Below, in pieces: positions 27,413-35,763 of a stretch of 64,000 bases of DNA. The notes beneath the pieces were generated by a model. That model made no database searches. It was given only the letters and a program-made list of their open reading frames with translations, and had not been told where the DNA came from. A program made the position numbers and the translations under genes. The stretch is from Micromonospora sediminicola (GTDB taxonomy: Bacteria; Actinomycetota; Actinomycetes; Mycobacteriales; Micromonosporaceae). Location: assembly GCF_900089585.1 (NCBI RefSeq), contig NZ_FLRH01000003.1:1039001-1103000 (forward strand). Reading direction: 5' to 3'. Every line of letters starts with the position of its first letter. Within the stretch, counting starts at the first letter, position 1.

Positions 27413-27432
27413 CGGGTGACCGCGGTCACCCG
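27413..27432. promoter_or_regulatory. 20-bp perfect palindrome in abfA leader
   Basis: CGGGTGACCG followed directly by CGGTCACCCG, about 20-40 bases before the abfA start. It lies downstream of the LacI-type operators, so it could be a hairpin in the leader mRNA or a second binding site. Confidence 0.45.
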
Positions 27433-27441
27433 TGTCCCTGG

Positions 27442-27472
27442 TTTCTACAACGTTGTAAGCAACGCTGTAAAG
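27442..27472. promoter_or_regulatory. Twin LacI-type operators between abfA and lacI
   Basis: A perfect 12-base palindrome TACAACGTTGTA (27446-27457) with the central CG step typical of LacI-family operators. Read on the minus strand, a second imperfect copy TTACAGCGTTGC sits next to TTACAACGTTGTA, about 13 bases apart. The position between divergent genes suggests control of both by the adjacent LacI protein. A -35-like TTTACA for abfA lies inside the distal copy. Confidence 0.6.
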
Positions 27473-27534
27473 GGGTCGTTACGTCGTCGTGACGCGGTAG
27501 AGTGCGGCCAGCGTTCACCGGGGAGGGAAGTTCA

Positions 27535-28542
27535 GTGCGGCACAGGCTCAAGGACGTGGCGGAGCGGGCCGGCGTGTCGGTGAAGACCGTCTCGAACGTG
27601 GTCAACGGCTACCAGCACGTCCGCGCCGACACCCGGGCCCGGGTCGAGGAGGCCATCGCCGAACTCCACTACCGGCCCAACCTCTCCGCCCGCAACCTGC
27701 GCAAGGGGCGCACCGGCGTGATCGCGCTGGCCGTGCCCGAGCTGGACATCCCCTACTTCGCCGAGCTGGCCCGGCACGTGGTCACCGCCGCCGCCGAGCA
27801 CGGCTGGACGGTGCTGATCGACCAGACCGGCGGCGGCTCCGAGCAGGAACGCAAGGCGGCCAGCGGGATCGGCGACCACATGATCGACGGCCTGATCCTG
27901 AGCCCGCTCGCGCTCACCGCCGACGACCTGGCCGCCCTCGACGGACTGCCGATGGTGCTGCTCGGCGAGCGCGTCGACCACGGCCCCGCCGACCACGTCA
28001 TGGTCGACAACGTGGCCGCCGCCCGGGAGATCACCGCCCACCTGGTCGGCCTCGGCCGCCGCCGGATCGCCGCGATCGGGTCGCAGCGCACCCCCGAGGG
28101 CGCCAGCGCCCGGCTGCGCCTGGCCGGCTACACCGCCGCGCTGGCCGAGGCCGGCATCGCGTACGACGACAGCCTGGTGGCGCCCGCGCCGGCCTGGCAC
28201 CGCGCCGACGGCGCGGCCGCCATGCGGCACCTGCTCACCTCCGGGGTACGCCCCGACGCCGTGTTCTGCTTCAACGACACGCTCGCGCTCGGCGCGCTGC
28301 GCGCCCTGCACGAGGCGGGTCTGCGCGTGCCCGAGGACGTGGCTGTTGCCGGGTTCGACGACATCGAGGACGGCCGCTTCTCGATCCCGACGCTGAGCAC
28401 CGTCGCCCCGGACAAGGAGCGCGTCGCCCGGCTCGCGGTGGAGCTGCTCGCCGGCCGGCTCGGCGCCGATCGCGAGGCCCCGCCGAGGGAGCTGGTCGCC
28501 CCCCACCGCCTGGCCCTCCGCGAATCCGCCCCACCCTCCTGA
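27535..28542 (+). CDS. LacI-family transcriptional repressor of arabinose operon
   Basis: 335-aa regulator. N-terminal HTH and hinge helix LKDVAERAGVSVKTVSNVVN and YRPNLSARNLRKGRTGVIAL, followed by a periplasmic-binding-protein-like sensor (MIDGLILSPLALT, MVDNVAAAREITAHL, DAVFCFNDTLALGALRAL, VAVAGFDDIEDGRFSIPTLST). GTG 27535 has GGGAGGGAAG upstream and begins right at the HTH; the frame is open 11 codons further upstream. Probable role: repress the divergent abfA operon until an arabino-sugar binds. The binding-site candidates are at 27442-27472. Confidence 0.92.
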   Translation: MRHRLKDVAERAGVSVKTVSNVVNGYQHVRADTRARVEEAIAELHYRPNLSARNLRKGRTGVIALAVPELDIPYFAELARHVVTAAAEHGWTVLIDQTGGGSEQERKAASGIGDHMIDGLILSPLALTADDLAALDGLPMVLLGERVDHGPADHVMVDNVAAAREITAHLVGLGRRRIAAIGSQRTPEGASARLRLAGYTAALAEAGIAYDDSLVAPAPAWHRADGAAAMRHLLTSGVRPDAVFCFNDTLALGALRALHEAGLRVPEDVAVAGFDDIEDGRFSIPTLSTVAPDKERVARLAVELLAGRLGADREAPPRELVAPHRLALRESAPPS

Positions 28543-28606
28543 CCGCCCCGCGCCCTGCCCCCGCAGCGGCCCTACGCCTGGTCTCGCCCTGCCCGGCCTC
28601 GTCGAT

Positions 28607-28655
28607 CATGAAGTTGGCGGTGTTTTCGATCTCCGAAACTGCCGCCAACTTCATG
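28607..28655. terminator. Dispersed palindrome, likely bidirectional terminator
   Basis: CATGAAGTTGGCGG (28607-28620) and CCGCCAACTTCATG (28642-28655) are exact inverse repeats; inside, GTTTTCG and CCGAAAC extend the stem imperfectly. It lies between the convergent lacI and methyltransferase genes. Confidence 0.6.
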
Positions 28656-28676
28656 GTCAACGCGGTGAGCCGGGGG

Positions 28677-29402
28677 TCAGTCGAAGAAGCGGGCCAGGTG
28701 GGAGGGGGGTGGGGCGGGGGCGTCGGGGGGTAGCGGGGTGAGGTCGGCGAAGACGGAGGCGCCGTCGCAGCCGACGTGCAGCGGATACCAGCGCGGGGTG
28801 CCGGGCGGGCGCTGACCGCAGATGCCCTTGAACGTCTGCACGTCGAGCAGGCGGACGTGGGTCGGGTCGGCGACCGCGTTGACGTGCCGCCACCACGGGC
28901 TCATCACGTGCAGCACCCCGCCCGGTCGGAGCACCCGGTGGCACTCGTCGAACAGTGGCAGGAAGTCGATCAGGTGCTCGACGATGTGCACCGCGAAGAA
29001 CACGTCGACCGAGTCGTCGCGCAGCGGCAGTGAGCCGGCGAGGTTGGCGACCGCGTTCACCCCGGGCGCCGGATAGATGTCCAGCCCCAGGTTGCCCGGC
29101 CACTGCTTGGTCGCCCCGCAGCCCAGGTCGACCACCACCGGCGGCCGGCCGGCGACGCCCACCCGGCACCACACGCCCAGCACCCCGGAGAGCCGGCCGA
29201 TCAGCTCCCGGACCAGCCGCAGCTGCTCCGGGTCGGCGACCTCGCCGGTCAGGTGTGCCACCCCCCGGTCGAAGCTCACCTCCACGGTCACGCCGCGCAA
29301 CCGCTCGTCGTGCCGGGCCATGTCGGCCCACGCCTCGGCGAGGAAGCCGTCGGCCTGTCGGAGCCGCTCACCCGAGAGCGCGGCCTGCCCCATCGCCACC
29401 AT
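28677..29402 (-). CDS. BON-domain / SAM-dependent methyltransferase fusion
   Basis: 241-aa protein. Residues about 20-85 look like a BON fold (RGVTVEVSFDRGVAHLTGEV, then EQLRLVRELIGRLSGVLGV). From about 90 a class I methyltransferase follows: motif I VVVDLGCGATKQWPGNLGLD, acidic loop VDVFFAVHIVEHLIDFLPLF, HRVLRPGGVLHVMSPWW. The C-terminus is Pro-rich. ATG 29402 (MVAMGQ) with GGAGGTGGCAC in front is chosen over a start 27 codons upstream. The substrate is unknown; the methyltransferase half resembles glycosyl- or lipid-linked methyltransferases, and BON domains usually bind membranes or ligands. The combination is unusual. Confidence 0.8.
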   Translation of the reverse strand: MVAMGQAALSGERLRQADGFLAEAWADMARHDERLRGVTVEVSFDRGVAHLTGEVADPEQLRLVRELIGRLSGVLGVWCRVGVAGRPPVVVDLGCGATKQWPGNLGLDIYPAPGVNAVANLAGSLPLRDDSVDVFFAVHIVEHLIDFLPLFDECHRVLRPGGVLHVMSPWWRHVNAVADPTHVRLLDVQTFKGICGQRPPGTPRWYPLHVGCDGASVFADLTPLPPDAPAPPPSHLARFFD

Positions 29403-29569
29403 GTGCCACCTCCGGCGGCGCGTTACCCCCAATTCACCCCGATACACGTCCACCAGGCACTGCCGGCCGAGGTCCGGACGCACCCTGGGCCGTTACCGAC
29501 CACGCGACGAGCCGTCGGGCCGTCCCGCCCCGAGCGCGGCCATGGGCCCTCCGCCGCGCTGCATCACCG

Positions 29570-29738
29570 GGCGGCGGCTTGCCCGTCCGGGCCTGTCGCG
29601 CCGACGAAGACCCCCGACGCCGTCTCCCCCGGCGGCGGCTCGCTCGCCCGGGTGCCTCGCGCTCACGAAGGCCCCGGCGCTGTTCCCTCCGGCGTCGGCG
29701 GCGGCTCGCTCGTCCGGGCGTGTCGCGCCCACGAAGGC
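29570..29738. repeat. Three imperfect tandem repeats, 61-66 bp
   Basis: Each unit begins GGCGGCGGCT (29570, 29631, 29697), continues with a CCGGG-centred block and a CGCGC block, and ends ACGAAG followed by a variable 20-25-base spacer. Confidence 0.7.
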
Positions 29739-29752
29739 ATCCCCCTGATAAC

Positions 29753-29792
29753 GATATGACTCAGAGTCATAAATATGACCAGGAGTCATATC
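29753..29792. repeat. Nested TGACTC palindromes in AT-rich island
   Basis: Outer arms GATATGACTC (29753-29762) and GAGTCATATC (29783-29792); an inner perfect palindrome ATGACTCAGAGTCAT spans 29756-29770. The CTGATAAC...GACTCA start (29745-29763) resembles the arms of the inverted-repeat elements at 7845 and 51863. Confidence 0.6.
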
Positions 29793-29868
29793 GCTCCCGG
29801 GGCGGTAATCGCCCGCCAGCCAGCACGAGCCGTTTCCGCCCGCGCGCTCCCTCGCCCTCGACGATGAC

Positions 29869-29917
29869 CAAGGAGTTTGTGTCGTGAGCGGCCCGCCCCG
29901 CTGACGCAAACTCCTTG
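29869..29917. repeat. Dispersed CAAGGAGTT inverted repeat, copy 1
   Basis: CAAGGAGTTTG (29869-29879) and CAAACTCCTTG (29907-29917) with GTC/GAC just inside. The same family is at 61569-61625. Confidence 0.6.
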
Positions 29918-29965
29918 ATCACCGCCGGGACGGGGGAGCGGGGGGAGGGGAGGGAGGGGGAGGGG

Positions 29966-30283
29966 TCAGGTGGGGAGGGTGCGGCGGGGGGTACGGGAGC
30001 CGCGCATGCGCTGGCGCGGTTGTGCCGGGGCCGTCTTCGGGCGCTTGAGGTGGTAGCGGTGCAGCTCGGCGTTGCCGGGCAGCGACGGGTCCTCGCTCAT
30101 CGCTACCAGCTCCCAGCCCTGGTCGCCGGCCCGGTTCAGGTGGGCCAGCGCGGTGTCGCCGTAGGGCGTCACGTCGATCATGGAGCCGTCCGGGCCGTAC
30201 CAGATGAAGACGATCTCCCAGCCGGTGTCCGTGGTCGCGGCCTGGCGGCGGCGGACCAGCAGCGCGTACTCCCACTTGAGCAT
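29966..30283 (-). CDS. Small DUF4177-like protein
   Basis: 105-aa protein starting MLKWEYALLVRRRQ, with GWEIVFIWYGPDGSMIDV, ALAHLNRAGDQGWELVAMSE and a basic C-terminus (HLKRPKTAPAQPRQRMRGSR). The alternation WEY...LN..G..GWELV is that of the DUF4177 family of small proteins of unknown role. No clear Shine-Dalgarno. It is followed by an inverted repeat that may end transcription. Confidence 0.75.
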   Translation of the reverse strand: MLKWEYALLVRRRQAATTDTGWEIVFIWYGPDGSMIDVTPYGDTALAHLNRAGDQGWELVAMSEDPSLPGNAELHRYHLKRPKTAPAQPRQRMRGSRTPRRTLPT

Positions 30284-30321
30284 GGGCTCATTGTGGCCCC
30301 GCGCGCGCCGGTCGGCACGGA

Positions 30322-31959
<1,638 letters not shown>

Positions 31960-32044
31960 CAGGGAACCGAGCCTACCGGCGGGCGCATCCGGATTACCGT
32001 GACCCGCGCTCGGGGCGACGCTTGTCTGAGGGAGACTCACAGCC

Positions 32045-32815
32045 GTGGCGACCACACTGGCGATCGACTGCGGGGGCGGCGGAATCAAGGCCTCCGTGCT
32101 GGACGCCGCCGGGACCATGCGGGCCCGACCGTTGCGCGTGCCCACGCCGTACCCCTTGCCCCCGAGCCTGTTCGTGACGACGTTGCTGGATCTCGGCGCC
32201 CGGCTGCCCGCGGCGGACCGGCTCACCGTCGGCATGCCCGGCATGATCCGGCACGGCGTGGTGGTGGCCACCCCGCACTACGTGACCCGCTCCGGGCCGC
32301 GCAGTCGCGTCGACCCGGACCTGGTCGCGGAATGGTCCGGGTACGACGCGCGCGGCGCGCTGGCCGAGGCGTTCGGCATGCCCGCGCTGGTCCTCAACGA
32401 CGCCGAGGTGCACGGTGCGGGCGTGGTCGCCGGGACCGGCTGCGAGCTGGTGCTGACGCTCGGCACCGGGCTGGGCAGCGCGCTCTTCGACGGCGGGACG
32501 ATCGCCCCGCACCTGGAGCTGTCGCACGCGCCGGTGCGGTGGAACACCACCTACGACACGTACGTGGGGGAGCCGGAGCGGCGACGACTCGGCGACGCGT
32601 TCTGGTCCCGGCGAATCCGGCAGGTGGTGGACGGCCTGCGGCCGGTGTTCCGCTGGGACCGGCTCTATCTCGGCGGGGGCAACTCGCGGCTGATCCGGCC
32701 GGAACAGGTGGCGCGGATGGGGGACGACGTCGTGGTCGTCCCGAACACGGCCGGAATCGTCGGTGGTGTCCGGGCCTGGGACCTGGTGGGTGACCGGTAC
32801 GACCCGACCCCCTGA
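32045..32815 (+). CDS. ROK-family sugar kinase, polyphosphate glucokinase-like
   Basis: 256-aa sugar kinase of the ROK/actin-like fold. The phosphate-1 loop is IDCGGGGIKASVLD, the catalytic Asp lies in ALVLNDAEVHGAGVV and the phosphate-2 motif reads LTLGTGLGSALFDGG. The zinc-binding Cys cluster of classical ROK repressors is absent, and size and order match polyphosphate/ATP-glucokinases of actinobacteria. GTG start 32045; GAGGGAG lies about 12 bases upstream. The phosphoryl donor (ATP or polyphosphate) is an inference. Confidence 0.82.
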   Translation: MATTLAIDCGGGGIKASVLDAAGTMRARPLRVPTPYPLPPSLFVTTLLDLGARLPAADRLTVGMPGMIRHGVVVATPHYVTRSGPRSRVDPDLVAEWSGYDARGALAEAFGMPALVLNDAEVHGAGVVAGTGCELVLTLGTGLGSALFDGGTIAPHLELSHAPVRWNTTYDTYVGEPERRRLGDAFWSRRIRQVVDGLRPVFRWDRLYLGGGNSRLIRPEQVARMGDDVVVVPNTAGIVGGVRAWDLVGDRYDPTP

Positions 32816-32901
32816 TCTTCACCCCGTGGAACACTCGCGCTCGCGCCGGTGTTGTGCCAGCGTCGGACAAAGGGCTGACGCGACACGAGGAGGTGGGTCG
32901 A

Positions 32902-33264
32902 GTGGACCTTCTGGCGGAGTACCGGCGGGCGACCATGTTCTTCGACTCCGGGGACCCGACCGGGGCGGCCCGGCTGCTCGAACCGATCATCGAAGCGGAG
33001 CCGGACAACTCCTCGGTCCGGCAGCTGCTGGCCCGGGCGTACTTCCAGTCGGCGCAGCTCAACCGCGCCGAGGAGCAGTTGCGCGAGCTGGTCGACCGGG
33101 ACCCGAGCGACCACTACGCGCACCACGTGCTGGGTCGGACGCTGGAGCGGATGAACCGGCCGGCCGACGCGCTGCGGCACCTTCGCATCGCGGCGGCCAT
33201 GTACTCGACGAACACCGACTACACCACGGCCCTGCGCCGGGTGGAGGGCAAGGTCGGTCGTTGA
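32902..33264 (+). CDS. Small TPR-repeat protein
   Basis: 120-aa protein made of about three tetratricopeptide helix pairs: FFDSGDPTGAARLLEPIIEAEP, ARAYFQSAQLNRAEEQLRELV and LGRTLERMNRPADALRHLRIA. GTG 32902 (MDLLAEYRRATMFF) follows GAGGAGGTGGGTCGA. No membrane segment. Probably a protein-protein adaptor; partners unknown. A strong hairpin follows at 33272-33301. Confidence 0.85.
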   Translation: MDLLAEYRRATMFFDSGDPTGAARLLEPIIEAEPDNSSVRQLLARAYFQSAQLNRAEEQLRELVDRDPSDHYAHHVLGRTLERMNRPADALRHLRIAAAMYSTNTDYTTALRRVEGKVGR

Positions 33265-33271
33265 GCCCCGT

Positions 33272-33301
33272 CGAAGGGCAGCCCGGGTGGGCTGCCCTTC
33301 G
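33272..33301. terminator. Hairpin terminator after TPR gene
   Basis: Arms CGAAGGGCAGCCC and GGGCTGCCCTTCG around a GGGT loop, eight bases after the TPR stop and 20 bases before the Smr gene start. Confidence 0.8.
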
Positions 33302-33320
33302 GCGTACCTAGGATGGGATC

Positions 33321-33575
33321 GTGAAGCTGAAGCTCGACCTCCACGACATCTACAACAAGGGCCACGACATCGACCGCGCGCTGCGCGGGATCATGGACGA
33401 GGCCGTGGCGAAGAAGGCCACGCTCGTGGAGATCATCCCGGGCAAGGGCTCCGGCGCGCTCAAGAAGAAGGTGCTGCGCTTCCTCGACCAGAAGGACGTC
33501 AAGCAGCTCTACCACCGGGTCGAGAAGGACTCGAAGAACTTCGGCCGCCTCTTCGTCCACTTCCGCTGGAAGTAG
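33321..33575 (+). CDS. Small Smr-domain protein
   Basis: 84-aa stand-alone Smr (MutS2 C-terminal) domain: LKLDLHDIY carries the LDLH motif, IIPGKGSGALKKKV is the HGxG-like GKGSG motif, and the end is FVHFRWK. Smr domains are nicking nucleases or RNA/DNA binders; catalytic ability of this very short version is unknown. GTG start 33321. Confidence 0.85.
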   Translation: MKLKLDLHDIYNKGHDIDRALRGIMDEAVAKKATLVEIIPGKGSGALKKKVLRFLDQKDVKQLYHRVEKDSKNFGRLFVHFRWK

Positions 33576-33597
33576 ACCGTCCCCGTTTCTTGATCCA

Positions 33598-33645
33598 CTC
33601 CACTACGCCGATGTGGCGGTTTCCCGACAGCTCGGATACGGCCAC
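33598..33645. repeat. Dispersed palindrome between convergent genes
   Basis: A hairpin can form between GTGGCGGTTTCCCGA and TCGGATACGGCCAC (33613-33645). The left part (33598-33626) recurs with 25 of 29 matches at 34293-34321, on the other side of the GNAT gene. It probably serves as terminator for the Smr and GNAT genes. Confidence 0.55.
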
Positions 33646-33717
33646 TTCCCTGAACTGGTGTCGATCGAGTGGCGCGGGCCTTGGCCGTCCGGCGCCGAGC
33701 AGTCGTCACTGACCGGC

Positions 33718-34167
33718 TCAGAGGTCGCGGACGGCGACCGTCTGGCCGCCGCTGCGTTCGCCGGTCGGCCGGAAACCCAGCTTCAGGTAGAACGGTTCCG
33801 GCCCGCCGGGGCGGGGCTCCCAGGTGACGTACGCCCGGTCACCGCCCCGGGCCCGGATCTCCGCGCACACCGCGTCGACCGCGAACCGGCCGTAGCCGCG
33901 GCCCTGCGCGTCGGCCGCGATGTTCAGCCGCCAGAGACCGGCCCGTACGTCGTCCGGGCGGTCGTTCCACGCGATGTCGAAGAACGCCATCAGGAAGCCG
34001 ACCAGCCGGTCCCCGTCGTAGATCACCCTCGGCCAGGCGTGCTCCGGGAAGACGTACGCCTCGGCCAGCGACTTGACCACCGGTGCCACCAGATCCTCCT
34101 GGTCGGGGCGCACCGACAGGCCGAGAGCCGCCTCGTAGTTGTCGGGGGTGATCGTCTCCAGCCGCAT
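33718..34167 (-). CDS. GNAT N-acetyltransferase
   Basis: 149-aa single-domain GNAT: MRLETITPDNYEAALGLSV, GFLMAFFDIAW, WRLNIAADAQGRGYGRFAVDAV (acetyl-CoA binding loop QGRGYG), and FYLKLGFRPTGER. Similar in style to spermidine/aminoglycoside-type small acetyltransferases, substrate unknown. ATG 34167 starts at the fold; the frame stays open upstream without a ribosome-binding site. It is flanked by a 29-base repeat on both sides. Confidence 0.87.
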   Translation of the reverse strand: MRLETITPDNYEAALGLSVRPDQEDLVAPVVKSLAEAYVFPEHAWPRVIYDGDRLVGFLMAFFDIAWNDRPDDVRAGLWRLNIAADAQGRGYGRFAVDAVCAEIRARGGDRAYVTWEPRPGGPEPFYLKLGFRPTGERSGGQTVAVRDL

Positions 34168-34292
34168 GCGGCGCAGCGTAGCGAGCGGGTGCGCGCCCGG
34201 CGAGCCGGTATCTCCGGCCCGGATCCGCGCCAGGAGCGCGGGGACCCAGTGGTCCCCGAACCGGTACTGAAGGTCGGCCGGTCGCTGGTCGG

Positions 34293-34321
34293 CTCCACCA
34301 CGCCGAGGTGGCGGGGTCCCG
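34293..34321. repeat. Second copy of GNAT-flanking repeat
   Basis: Direct repeat of 33598-33626 with four mismatches; core CACGCCGAGGTGGCGG. Confidence 0.5.
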
Positions 34322-34359
34322 GTCAAGCGGTCCCCGCCCCCTCGGCGAGCTGGTGTGGG

Positions 34360-34962
34360 TCAGGCCGGACGCCGTACCCGGTAGGCCAGGTGGGTGACCC
34401 CGGTGCCCTCGACCACCCGGAACGGCCCGTCGAACTCCACCGGCGCGATGCCCAGCCCGGAGAAGAACGGGATCCCGTCGCCGAGCAGCACCGGCACCAG
34501 GTCCACGTGCACCTCGTCGAGCAGCCCGGCCTCCAGCACCTGCCGGGCGATCGTCCCCGCGTTGACCCCGACCTCCTTGTCACCGGCGAGGGAACGGGCC
34601 CGGGCGATCGCCGCCTCGATGCCGTCGGTGACGAACACGAACGACTCGCCCTCGGGCTCCCAGCCGTCCGGCACCCGGTGGGTCACCACGACCACCGGCT
34701 TGTCCATCGGGTGCCGCCCGCCCCAGCCGTTGGTCAGGTCGAACAGGGTACGGCCGACGACCAGCGCCCCGGTGCGCTCGACCAGCGCGCGGATGTGCGC
34801 GGCGCTGGCCGCCGAGGTCCGGAACGTCATTTCCGGGTTGGCGGTCGGCACCTCCACGTCGCCGTTGCCGTACCACTGGAAGAGGTGTTCGAACCCGCCG
34901 TGCGAAGGGTCCGCGACGTAGCCGTCCAGGGACATCGTCGCGCCGGTGGTCACCTTGCTCAT
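34360..34962 (-). CDS. RibD C-terminal/dihydrofolate-reductase-like protein
   Basis: 200-aa member of the DHFR-like RibD_C family. Features: VTTGATMSLDGYVADPSHGG, GALVVGRTLFDLTNGWGG, PVVVVTHRVPDGW, AGDKEVGVNAGTIARQVLEAG, LLDEVHVDLVPVLLGDGIPF. These proteins bind NADPH; true folate or riboflavin activity is not implied. ATG 34962 has GAGGAGCACACG in front. Common in actinomycetes, often next to regulators. Confidence 0.87.
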   Translation of the reverse strand: MSKVTTGATMSLDGYVADPSHGGFEHLFQWYGNGDVEVPTANPEMTFRTSAASAAHIRALVERTGALVVGRTLFDLTNGWGGRHPMDKPVVVVTHRVPDGWEPEGESFVFVTDGIEAAIARARSLAGDKEVGVNAGTIARQVLEAGLLDEVHVDLVPVLLGDGIPFFSGLGIAPVEFDGPFRVVEGTGVTHLAYRVRRPA

Positions 34963-35048
34963 CGTGTGCTCCTCGGGTCGCGTGAACCAGCTTTCACCCG
35001 GGGGTAGAAGCCGACCGGCCGTTCCTCGACATCCCGGCGGAGAAAAGT

Positions 35049-35645
35049 TCAGCGGCGGGGCCGTAGCCCGTCGAGCGCGGTGGCGACGAGGCGGTCGGTG
35101 TAGTCGGTCGTGAGTGGTCCGCCGCGGTGCAGCCAGCGCTGGAACAACGGACCCCAGATCAGGTCCACCGCGACGTCGAGGTCGAGGTCGTCGGCGAGTT
35201 GCCCGGCCAGTTGGGCGCTGCGCAGGCGCTGCCGCTTGGCCTCCCGCAGCGGCCCGTCCAGTCGTTGCGCGTACGTCGCCGCCAGCTCGGGGTCGTGGGC
35301 GATCTCGGTGGCGAGCGCGCGCATCGGTTGCTCGTACCGCGCGTCGGTCAGCTCGACGACGGTGGCGCGGAGCACCTCGGTCAGGTCGGCGGCCAGGTCG
35401 CCGGTGTCCGGCAGCCGGATCGGCTCGCCCTCCGCGCCTTCGCTGAGCATGAGGAAGGCGTCGAGGACGACCGCACCCTTGGAGGGCCACCAGCGGTAGA
35501 TGGTCTGTTTGCCGACGCCGGCGCGGGCGGCGATGCCCTCGATGCTGAGCTTCGCGTACTCGACCTCCTGGAGCAGGTCGAAGGCGGCGGTGAGGATGGC
35601 GCGGCGGGAGGTCTCCCGTCGGCGGGCCGTGTTCGGCGGCGTCAT
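35049..35645 (-). CDS. TetR-family repressor
   Basis: 198-aa regulator. The HTH reads LSIEGIAARAGVGKQTIYRWW, with a TetR_C-like ligand domain behind it (TDARYEQPMRALATEIAHDPE, DVAVDLIWGPLFQRWL). ATG 35645 (MTPPNTARRRETSRR) has AGGA eight bases upstream; an ATG three codons earlier lies directly against it. Divergent from the SDR gene at 35764; two identical-type palindromes in between suggest it represses itself and the SDR. Confidence 0.92.
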   Translation of the reverse strand: MTPPNTARRRETSRRAILTAAFDLLQEVEYAKLSIEGIAARAGVGKQTIYRWWPSKGAVVLDAFLMLSEGAEGEPIRLPDTGDLAADLTEVLRATVVELTDARYEQPMRALATEIAHDPELAATYAQRLDGPLREAKRQRLRSAQLAGQLADDLDLDVAVDLIWGPLFQRWLHRGGPLTTDYTDRLVATALDGLRPRR

Positions 35646-35662
35646 GGGCGGCATCCTATCAG

Positions 35663-35679
35663 CGAGACGAACCGTCTCG
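35663..35679. promoter_or_regulatory. TetR operator 1
   Basis: CGAGACG and CGTCTCG around AAC, 17 bases, within 20 bases of the tetR start. Confidence 0.75.
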
Positions 35680-35681
35680 TC

Positions 35682-35710
35682 TTGACGGAGAGAACGGGTC
35701 GAGCTAGCCT
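35682..35710 (+). promoter_or_regulatory. Putative SDR promoter
   Basis: TTGACG (35682-35687) and TAGCCT (35705-35710) spaced by 17 bases, lying between the two operators. Confidence 0.5.
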
Positions 35711-35721
35711 CGGTCCGATAG

Positions 35722-35738
35722 CGAGACGGACCGTCTCG
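35722..35738. promoter_or_regulatory. TetR operator 2
   Basis: CGAGACG and CGTCTCG around GAC; the same palindrome as operator 1 with one spacer change, 59 bases apart (centre to centre), just upstream of the SDR start. Confidence 0.75.
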
Positions 35739-35763
35739 TCTCAGTGATCGAGGGAGCCCTCGC

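Larger units (their letters stand above)
29403..29965. other. Gene-free region rich in repeats
   Basis: 563 bases with no supportable gene. It holds three tandem 61-66-base repeats (29570-29738), a short AT-rich island with nested palindromes (29745-29793) and an inverted repeat (29869-29917). On the minus strand the tandem repeats can be read as peptides of the type AFVGATRPDERAAA, but a one-base shift breaks the frame before the third copy, so they are not treated as coding. Confidence 0.55.

Noticed and set aside
29493..29909. Minus-strand protein over the tandem repeats
   Set aside because: The repeated peptide is broken by a one-base shift before the third unit; no ribosome-binding site.
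33613..33645. Small RNA or tRNA gene
   Set aside because: Forms a single hairpin without a cloverleaf; better explained as a repeat acting as terminator.
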